63,613 bases of DNA from Ascoidea rubescens DSM 1968 (taxonomy: Eukaryota > Ascomycota > Saccharomycetes > Ascoideales > Ascoideaceae), in the NCBI RefSeq assembly GCF_001661345.1, contig NW_017962936.1, forward strand, positions 1 through 63,613, written 5' to 3'. Each line of letters begins with the position of its first letter. The first letter of the stretch is position 1. The position numbers were made by a program, and so were the translations under genes. The notes beneath the pieces were generated by a model. It did no database searches, had not been told where the DNA came from, and was given only the letters and a program-made list of their open reading frames with translations. This document shows positions 56,517 to 63,613 of this stretch, in pieces.

Positions 56517-56702
56517 TACCACAATCTTCTGCTTTTGCTTCTTAACCCCAAAGCACCAAAAGTATCAAAATCGGTTTTAAACCAAAACCAGAAAAACAAA
56601 AGACCCGCAAAAATGGATTTTCATCAACACGTGCTCAATTATTTTTTTTTTGGCAGAAAATTTCAGTGAAACTTTTCAGCAGAGGAAGCAAAAACATCAA
56701 AG
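56517..56702. promoter_or_regulatory. divergent promoter SNU66/MPP10
   Basis: A compact 186-bp region with CACGTG at 56628-56633. GAAAATTTC-like sequence near 56656-56664 is a weak RRPE-type match. Confidence 0.5.
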
Positions 56703-58673
56703 ATGAATTCTATAAACGACAGCTCCTTTGTTCAGATAATATCCAGTGATCCTACAGCCTTGTTTATCGAGGAAAACAGCTTGGGAATCAAGCAAAATGT
56801 TGTTAAAGAAAATCAAATATTGCAGTTGACCAAGTTGATGTTGGATCCCATTTCTGCTAAAAATTCATGCTTGGATCAACTATATATAAATGATTTGGAT
56901 TCCACTCAAGTTTGGGGACAATCCAAGATTATTGTGGATGGGGTTATTGAAAGTTTGATTTTTGATAAAATACCATTTTTAAAGAAAAAATTAGGCATTA
57001 ACAGTGAAATATTGAAAAACCAGGATGTTTCGAATCAAAATATCCACCTTCAAACCGATAACAAGGTCCATAATGGTAGTAGTAGTCATAGTGACAGTGA
57101 AAGTGACAGTGACAGTAATATTCAAAATTTTAACGACATAAATAAAGAAAAAAGTTTACTTTCAGATGAATCAGATATCGAGGAAAATAAAGATGATGTT
57201 GAATTAGAAGTGGTGGAAAACCTTTCTAATGAGAATCAAATCGAAAATGAAGATGAAGATGAGGAAGATAGCCAATATGAAAGTGATGATTCTTCAAAGC
57301 AGTCTACCAATAAATTTGCGGAATTAAATGATGAATTTTTTGATATTGACGATTTCACTCAACAGGTTTTAGCTTTAGAAGATGAAGATGGTAATAACTA
57401 TATTAAAGATTTGACAAAAAAAGCAAACTCACACAAAGATGAAGAAGAAATCGATTATTTTGCTGATATAGGTGATTCAGAAGAGGAGAGTGATGACGAA
57501 GAAATTCTTTATTATGATGACTTTTTTGGTAACAGAAAAAATAATAAGTATAGTTACAAAAACAAAAAGTCCAAGAAGAATAATCGAAAAGACGACAACT
57601 TTGAAATAAATAAAAAACTCAATGGCAATGATCATTCTAATAAAAAAGTAAGATTTGATAATGATGACGATGAATTAATGAAGATTACTAAATTGGATTT
57701 GTTTGAGGACAATAATAATAATGCTGGAAACGATATTCAAGAAGAAAACCTTTCGACTTTTGAAAAGCAACAAAAATTGATTCAGGCTCAAATTGAACAA
57801 TTAGAAGAGGAAGCTTTAGAGAAAAAAAAATGGACACTTGGAGGTGAATCTTCAGTTAAGAATAGACCAGCAGACTCTTTACTAGAAGAAGAATTAGAAT
57901 TTGAAAGGACTTCCAAACCTGTTCCAATAATCACTCAAGAAGTTACTGAATCAATCGAAGATATGATTCGTCGTCGTATCAAGGAAGCCAATTTTGATGA
58001 TATACCCAAAAGATTGCCTATGAAAAATTCACAAAATCTAATAAAAAACAGAAATCAAATGGATGTTAGCGAATATAAATCATCAAAATCCTTAGCTGAA
58101 ATATATGAAGAGGAATATGGGCTTAAAAAAAATGATGATGAGAGTTCGAATACTAATATAACTAAAGAATTGGAAAAATCTCATAAAGAAATCGAATCAA
58201 TGTATCAATTATTATCACATAAATTAGACGCTTTATGTTCTGCTCACTTCATTCCAAAACCTGCTCAAAAGGAAATTGATATTAAAGTCAATACTTCAAC
58301 GATAACAATGGAAGATGCTCAACCGTTATCAATGTCGAATGAAACTACACTAGCACCACAAGAAATCTATAAGCCTACTGTTGGTATAGATAGTAAAGAA
58401 GTTAAACTCAAGAGTGGGTTGATCATCTCCAAAAATGAATTATCGAGAGATGATAAAAACAGGCTACGTAGAGCAAATAAAAGGAAGAGATCTAAGATGC
58501 TCAAGAGCAAAGTTGAAAATAAGAAGTTTAAGAAAAATGATAAAAATGATGTTATTCAGACACTTAAAAAGGCTAATGTTACTGTGATTGGTAAGAAGGG
58601 CGAGAAAACAGATGTGTATGGTAAGGAGAAAAAAGAAAATGGACCTTTGACAAGCAATAACCTTAGACTATGA
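56703..58673 (+). CDS. MPP10: Mpp10, U3 snoRNP / SSU processome subunit
   Basis: A 656-residue Mpp10, which binds Imp3 and Imp4 in the 90S pre-ribosome. Conserved blocks are LYINDLDSTQVWGQSKIIVD, NDEFFDIDDFTQQVLALEDE, YFADIGDSEEESDDEEILYY, SIEDMIRRRIKEANFDDIPK, YKSSKSLAEIYEEEY, LSHKLDALCSAHFIPKPAQ, and APQEIYKPTVG followed by SKNELSRDDKNRLRRANKRK. Acidic Glu/Asp runs alternate with basic ones, as in the family. It is longer than yeast Mpp10 (593) through Asp/Ser inserts. The ATG at 56703 is the first in frame. Confidence 0.95.
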   Translation: MNSINDSSFVQIISSDPTALFIEENSLGIKQNVVKENQILQLTKLMLDPISAKNSCLDQLYINDLDSTQVWGQSKIIVDGVIESLIFDKIPFLKKKLGINSEILKNQDVSNQNIHLQTDNKVHNGSSSHSDSESDSDSNIQNFNDINKEKSLLSDESDIEENKDDVELEVVENLSNENQIENEDEDEEDSQYESDDSSKQSTNKFAELNDEFFDIDDFTQQVLALEDEDGNNYIKDLTKKANSHKDEEEIDYFADIGDSEEESDDEEILYYDDFFGNRKNNKYSYKNKKSKKNNRKDDNFEINKKLNGNDHSNKKVRFDNDDDELMKITKLDLFEDNNNNAGNDIQEENLSTFEKQQKLIQAQIEQLEEEALEKKKWTLGGESSVKNRPADSLLEEELEFERTSKPVPIITQEVTESIEDMIRRRIKEANFDDIPKRLPMKNSQNLIKNRNQMDVSEYKSSKSLAEIYEEEYGLKKNDDESSNTNITKELEKSHKEIESMYQLLSHKLDALCSAHFIPKPAQKEIDIKVNTSTITMEDAQPLSMSNETTLAPQEIYKPTVGIDSKEVKLKSGLIISKNELSRDDKNRLRRANKRKRSKMLKSKVENKKFKKNDKNDVIQTLKKANVTVIGKKGEKTDVYGKEKKENGPLTSNNLRL

Positions 58674-58754
58674 TTTACAGAGAGATAATAGGTTCGTAGT
58701 ACATTATAATACACTTTTTTATTTCTATAGGAACATTGAATAATATAAAGCAAT

Positions 58755-60110
58755 TCAGCAATCTGTGTCATCGCTAGAATCAGCAGAATTTTCATTTGTC
58801 TTGGGGTCATATTCCTGATTGTCTCTTTGAGTATCAGTTTGATTTCCAGGAGTGTTATCAATAAGTGCATAGTTATTATCGACATCAGCATTATCATTTG
58901 CTTCATGATTATTGTCTTCTTCCTGTCTTTTCCCATTTTGAGAGTCTTCATCAATATCAATATAACCCTCATCATTAAAATTATCGTTATTATCATTGTA
59001 ATCGCTTGAAATATCAATACCTTGAACACTCGATAATTCTTCTGATAGTTTTGACCTTCTTTTTTTTCGATTAGAAATTTTGGCTGGCTTTTTATCATCA
59101 TCATTTGCGAATTGAGCAATTTTTGATTTTGATACTTTTTTGGGTTGTTTTTTACGCAGTTTATTAATTGGTTTGGCTATTTTTTTTTCTTTTAAAGCTT
59201 GTTTCTTGTTTTTCTTTTTTTGTGGAGAAGGAGTTTTGAAAGTTGGTTCGATTGGTGTATTTAAATCCAAGTTGGAGTTATTGAAATCGTAATTGAAATC
59301 GGTTTTGGGTTTTAAATTTATTAATTTGCTAATTGAATTATTTTTAATATCATTTATATCATCTTTATGGCTGTTTATATTTTCAAGATAATATTTTTTT
59401 TTGGAGTTTAGTAATAATATCAAGGCAGATTCTAATTCGAGTTGTTTCTGTTTAAAGATATTAAGACTTTTATTTAGCTGTTTGTTAAGTTGGGCTATTT
59501 CTTCATTCAAAATCAAATTTTCAAATTTCAAATCATCTTTTTGAGACTTGTTTCGCTCATATGTTTTGAATAAATTCTCAAAATGGTCAGTGAGATTATA
59601 CTGTTCATCATCATTGTCTTCATCCTGCTCGGGGATCGAGAATGAGCATAAAATTTTAGATATTGAAAAAGTATTGATTTTAACCTTGTATCTCACCTGT
59701 AGTAGCAATAGATTCTCTGAATCTAATTTTTTTTGATAAACGGCATATAAATGGTAGTTGTTTAATTTAAACATTTTTAAGAAATTGTAGTAATCAAAAT
59801 CTGACAATTTTGTTTGCAAAAATATAAAATGGAACAAGTTGCGCAATTCAAATACAGATAGGTTCTTATTATTGGTGTTTGTGATATTTTCAGTGTAAAT
59901 TTTCATTAATAACTCTTCGTTCAAATTAAATTTGTAGTTATAGTCACAAAACAAATTTATGTTTAAGTTAAGCACATTATTTTCAATTGAATCAGATGAG
60001 TTTTTTGAGACAGTAATATAGAGTTGATCTCTAGGCAAATCGTCACTTTCGTTTATCTCCTGCTCCGTAAAGCCCTCAAGTTCCAAGGGAGCAACAATGA
60101 TGTTTTCCAT
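58755..60110 (-). CDS. LIF1: probable Lif1/XRCC4-like DNA-ligase IV cofactor
   Basis: A 451-residue protein with the overall layout of Lif1 (421 in S. cerevisiae): a beta-rich N-terminal head (residues 1-170), a coiled coil (about 175-245, NKSQKDDLKFENLILNEEIA ... LNKSLNIFKQKQLELESALI) containing LLLNSKKKYYLENI, which parallels yeast Lif1 VTLLNEKKKKIREL, then a basic and finally acidic disordered tail with KTPSPQKKKNKKQ and NRKKRRSKL. In yeast Lif1 stabilises Dnl4 for non-homologous end joining; that role is inferred. The head is weakly conserved, so the assignment rests on architecture and the coiled-coil motif. An unrelated coiled-coil nuclear protein remains possible. The ATG at 60110 is the first in frame. 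Confidence 0.5.
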   Translation of the reverse strand: MENIIVAPLELEGFTEQEINESDDLPRDQLYITVSKNSSDSIENNVLNLNINLFCDYNYKFNLNEELLMKIYTENITNTNNKNLSVFELRNLFHFIFLQTKLSDFDYYNFLKMFKLNNYHLYAVYQKKLDSENLLLLQVRYKVKINTFSISKILCSFSIPEQDEDNDDEQYNLTDHFENLFKTYERNKSQKDDLKFENLILNEEIAQLNKQLNKSLNIFKQKQLELESALILLLNSKKKYYLENINSHKDDINDIKNNSISKLINLKPKTDFNYDFNNSNLDLNTPIEPTFKTPSPQKKKNKKQALKEKKIAKPINKLRKKQPKKVSKSKIAQFANDDDKKPAKISNRKKRRSKLSEELSSVQGIDISSDYNDNNDNFNDEGYIDIDEDSQNGKRQEEDNNHEANDNADVDNNYALIDNTPGNQTDTQRDNQEYDPKTNENSADSSDDTDC

Positions 60111-60871
60111 ACTTCAAGCAAAAGACAGCAGAGTAATTGAAGACCAAACAGTAAATACACCAACAGGTTTCCAGTTAGTTTTTTTTGTTAAGCTCTTTCT
60201 GTTAGGGTCATGTTGAGACTCCAAAGCACTGCTGCATCGCGGGACGAATATTTGTTTTGGCATGTGGAGACCACACTAACGGGAGCTCTTTCTAATACGG
60301 ACCACGCATGGTGTACCTCCACACAAGCACCACCAAAACTTTGACCGGGACGCCAAAGTGGTTCATCTGCAGATGGGTGTTCTTGAGGTGGGAAATATAT
60401 TGACCTAACAAATCCATGATATATAAAGGTGTAGGTGCGAAAAAACAAGCGAGAGAAACCTTCAGCCCCTTTTTGGGGGTTTGGATTAGATCGGAGGCGT
60501 TATAAAGATAAACCGACACCATGTGTTAGTTGATGTTGAGCAACCTAATTACGAGATCCGACTTATAACAGTTGCAACATAATACAGTTAAAAATATGCA
60601 TTTAGTTCAAATAGGTGTGTTTTTTTCAGAATCTTTGGTTTGAAGTGACGAGCCGGAGAGCGTCAAACGGAACAACAACCGAATCCGTTCAGCCCGGAAA
60701 GCTATTCCGTTTGGCTTCAAGCACCAATGTTTTAAGCACAACGATTTTTTATAGAATAGATCTATAAATGTTATCTTAAATTGTTAAGTGAAATGTTTGA
60801 TTTTTTTAATAAAGAAGCAAGAGATGTCCAAAAATGTGATCTTAGTTAATTTATCGAAATTTTCAATTTGA
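60111..60871. other. unique sequence between LIF1 and the right repeat arm
   Basis: A 761-bp region. 60200-60500 is GC-rich, with short minus-strand open frames of no recognisable content. CCCCTTTTTGGGGG is near 60466. A cluster of CGGAA-type elements lies at 60664-60713: CAAACGGAA (60664-60672) and its exact inverse TTCCGTTTG (60705-60713), with CGGAA-N5-TTCCG (60695-60709) nested inside. This resembles a Zn2Cys6 operator. The last 100 bp before the arm are AT-rich. Confidence 0.5.
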
Positions 60872-60963
60872 GAACCAGATCATTAGGAATGAATGCGTAT
60901 CAAAGTAAATGGCTATTTTACAATTTAGAGAAAACTAATATGGAAAGTCACTGTGTTGATTAA
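60872..60963 (+). pseudogene. orphan 3' tail of the ESL gene
   Basis: 92 nt identical to the end of the gene at 2651-7939, encoding its last 30 residues (ending KTNMESHCVD) and the stop. The upstream 5.2 kb of the gene are absent. It cannot be expressed as the native protein. Confidence 0.95.
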
Positions 60964-61208
60964 GATTATTGGTTGCATTATAGATGGGGAAATAACTTCG
61001 GTGATGGGCATTTGATGCGATACAAAATGAGATGCGACCTGACTTCAGAATTTGACAAATCTTTACAGTGTAGCGATTTGTGAAGATAGTTTGATGGAAA
61101 TTTATTAGACTATTCAGTATGTAGCCATTTATAATAGCAGTGCAATTGCCTAATGTATTTTGTGATTAGGAAATATATGAATATATATATTTGATTAGGT
61201 ATGCAATA

Positions 61209-61782
61209 TATATATTCTGATGATCAAGATCAAATTCGAATCGTTAAAATTCATCGAAGCATTCAACGATTGTTTTCAAAGATGCGATGATGTTATTTGC
61301 TAGTACTCGAAGAACTCTGTCAGATATGGCGTATAAATCTATATGTAGATAATGACAGTTGCTAATGTAAGAAATCAGATAAGATACTTTCGCGTCATCA
61401 GGTCTTAAGATTGGATCCACAGATAACGTTTTTAAAGCTATGGAAGCTTGATTTTGCAATTGAAAGGGGATATTAAGAGTTCTTGCAAAGGAGATGAGAA
61501 TGAGTGGAATACGAATAGGAATGGAGTATTAGTAAAAGAGCAAAAAGCAGAAGAAGAGAGATCAAACAAAAACACATACAAAGAGGAGGTGAAAGACATT
61601 TTATAGGCCCAGAAAGAAGAATATACAAGAACAAGCAGGAAAAAGAGAGTAAGCTTTTTGTTAAACACCCAAAATGGAGCAGCGTATAAATAGGAGATCT
61701 GAAGAAAGAAAAAAAAATGTATGGAGTAAACAGAAGCTAGCTGAGAAAGATGTAACTGGAGCTGGAGATGAGATGAGGATGA
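61209..61782. other. right-arm segment without a recognised gene
   Basis: Mirror of 1832-2405. It is purine-rich on the + strand, with GATGAG/AATGAG repeats and an ATG-led 37-codon frame near 61674 (MEQRINRRSEERKKNVW...) that stops before the decayed gene. That short frame could be a lost first exon; a GTATGG donor-like hexamer lies inside it, but no branch site was found. Confidence 0.35.
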
Positions 61783-63013
61783 GATGAATTCAATCTCAAG
61801 ATCAATTTTGAGGTTGGTTTTGAGGTTAGTTTTGAGGCTACAATTATTGACTTTATCAGGTTAGAGCCAGCAATCAAAGACGAAGAAAACATCGACTACA
61901 ACTTACAAAAAGACACCTCTCACCCTAATATTTCTCTATTCTTGCTGCTACCAAATCCTCAAAACATCGCTCCACCAAAAGTGGTTACTGATTTAAATGA
62001 CACTGAATTCTCTTCCACAGAACTAGAAGCACCAATCAATGCTTTGGATCCAACTGTCAATCAAAATACATCATCCTCGGCGGTAAGCTTCCAAACTTCA
62101 TTGTCTTCAACATATAGATATAACAAAATTATTGATAAACTATATGAAGTACTTCCATGTCCCCAATCAACCCAAATTGAGATTGAACCATTACTTAACA
62201 ATTTAATTCACGTACTTAAATATAATTTAAAACATCAGATCTTTAGAAGTAATAATAGAACATGGGACGAGTGGCTAAGATATCATCACGAAGATATCAT
62301 CACGAAGATATAGATGGGGAGGGAGGTTTATTAGATTTTTTTAATGATTTGTTTTTTAATCCTAATTTGCAATTAAACATTTATACAATTTCAATTCTAG
62401 ATAATTTATCAACTCAAATTCTTTATCTAATCATTTCGACTTCCTTTTTTAAGCTTTTGGAAACCGTTTTTAAAATGGAGACTACACCCTTAGGTGCAAC
62501 ATTTTTTTGATTTATCTCGCTTGTTTGATTTAATTAAAACAATTTACTTTCAAAAAAATCCCTTTTTAACTGTTCATAATGTCTTGCCCAGATTTTGGAA
62601 GCCTGGAAATGTCGCATCCTCGATTTTAAGAGGTGAAGAAGACATCATTGAAACTGCTCTAAGAAAATCAAATATTGCAACTTTTATCTGTTGCACTTTG
62701 GGAATGATGGATACAGTTTCACTAAGTGATTTGGATGAAAACTTATTGAACGTATTCTGCCCTGCTTCTAATGCAGTGACTCTAGATACAAAACTATCCA
62801 ATCCCTTGTCAAACCAATCACAAGATGATATCATTGCCACTGCAAATACGACTGGTGTCGGTGGTTCTAGGAAATCACTAAAATCTCAAATCTCAATGTG
62901 TTTTTTTTCTAGAGTTGAAAACACAGGGTTTTATTGCTGCCTTATCAGAAGTTGAGAAATCAATAATGGAAATCGCTGAGGATATCTTTTCCGGTCACAT
63001 TGACCATCTTTAA
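61783..63013 (+). pseudogene. decayed transcription-factor-like gene, right copy
   Basis: Coding potential runs from just after an in-frame TGA (61780-61782) to TAA (63011-63013) through three frames. Frame 1 ends at 62313 and the next starts by 62262. The switch lies at two adjacent copies of AGATATCATCACGA (62278-62305), and removing one 14-bp copy would make WDEWLRYHHEDIDGEGGLLD continuous. The second and third switches are at T-runs of seven (62502-62508) and eight (62901-62908). In each case one T fewer restores the frame, giving ATFFDLSRLFDLI and, later, GFIAALSEVEKSIMEIAEDI. No zinc cluster or ATG is found upstream. It resembles the C-terminal half of Rgt1/Eds1-type regulators. The two T-run shifts could be sequencing errors. 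Confidence 0.45.
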
Positions 63014-63281
63014 ATTAAGAAGAGGTTCCCTTTCAATTCATTAACAGTACAGACTTGAGTACTTAATTGATAATCCAAATGAATAATCTCATTTTAAGAA
63101 AAAAGAAAAGTATGAAAATTCCATTTTCAAACAACTTTTGATTAGAACTCAAATATTCTGCATAGCCAAAAAAAAACTTTTACCATTCGACTCTACAATT
63201 TAAAATCACAAATTCATTTATTGATTTATATATCATTACAACTTAGAATAACAAAATTATTATAAACTTCTAGATAATAAA

Positions 63282-63611
63282 CTATTTTGTTTCGAATTGT
63301 TTCATATCGAGTATGATTTCTTCTTTTTTTAACTTGGCTATTTCAAATATTGGGTAAAGCTCATTTTCGCCTTCCATTGAATACAATTCGTTGATACGAA
63401 TTTGAGGTTCTTCTTTGGCTTTCAATTCAAACCAAAGCCCCAATGGGTAAACAGAAACTGGAATACTTGTGACAAAATTTTCAAACTTCTTTTCAAACAT
63501 TTGGAAATCCGATTTTACCTGGGCTAAACGATCCCTAATCTGAATACCTATAAAGGTGAATGATTTAGATTCCAGAAGAAATACTGGCAAAACTAAATCC
63601 AATGTTTTTTC
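63282..63611 (-). CDS. 3' end of an unrecognised gene running off the window (right copy)
   Basis: Exact mirror of 3-332: the last 109 codons of a gene entering from the right edge on the minus strand. See that entry for content. Confidence 0.45.
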   Translation of the reverse strand, partial: EKTLDLVLPVFLLESKSFTFIGIQIRDRLAQVKSDFQMFEKKFENFVTSIPVSVYPLGLWFELKAKEEPQIRINELYSMEGENELYPIFEIAKLKKEEIILDMKQFETK

Positions 63612-63613
63612 AT

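Larger units (their letters stand above)
60872..63613. repeat. right arm of the 2,742-bp perfect inverted repeat
   Basis: Reverse complement of 1-2742 (see left arm). The inner boundary is abrupt: the first 92 nt are the last 30 codons and stop of the ESL gene, joined to unrelated sequence. This arm therefore looks like the derived copy. It carries the decayed transcription-factor-like gene (61783-63013) and the terminal gene fragment. Confidence 0.97.

Overview
This is nuclear DNA from an ascomycete budding yeast (Saccharomycotina). It is AT-rich, with compact mostly intronless genes, very long Asn/Gln tracts, and orthologues of standard yeast genes. It encodes a mitochondrial complex I subunit (MWFE/NDUFA1), so it is not from Saccharomycetaceae, which lost complex I. 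I cannot name the species. A CTG codon in a leucine-phased repeat weakly suggests CUG = Leu.

Layout. The two ends are the same 2,742-bp sequence in opposite orientation (1-2742 and 60872-63613). Between them lie about 58 kb of ordinary genes, left to right: an ESL1/2-type PIN protein (-), HRP1 (+), an unrecognised gene (+), GSH1 (-, with an 11-nt first exon), an MSN2/4-like zinc-finger factor (+), a probable RRG8 (+), STE12 (-), DLD2 (-), AOS1 (+), NFU1 (-), HEM3 (+), SOF1 (-), VPS8 (+), KIN4 (+), the three-exon NDUFA1 gene (-), NUP60 (-), URM1 (+), NAS2 (-), IRC22 (+), NOC3 (+), SNU66 (-), MPP10 (+) and a probable LIF1 (-). The arms hold the 3' end of a gene running off the contig, a decayed transcription-factor-like gene, and the last 92 nt of the ESL gene. 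On the right that 92-nt tail is cut off from its gene body.

How the genes relate. There is no operon-like grouping. Some neighbours share themes: SOF1, NOC3 and MPP10 act in ribosome biogenesis. NFU1 and HEM3 (Fe-S and haem) share one divergent promoter with two CCAAT boxes and a CACGTG, and NDUFA1 has the same combination. STE12, the MSN-like factor and KIN4 are regulators with long, complex upstream regions.

Most striking signals. (1) The perfect inverted arms flanking the whole segment. (2) A sawtooth strand asymmetry: the + strand is G-rich to the left and C-rich to the right of GC-rich intergenic islands, irrespective of gene direction, and it reverses inside single genes such as VPS8 and ESL. 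(3) CACGTG hexamers seen only between genes, mostly inside those islands. (4) Introns with TACTAAT-type branch sites and AAG acceptors, hiding one complete small gene and one 11-nt exon. No tRNA, rRNA, CRISPR, transposon or virus-like element was seen.
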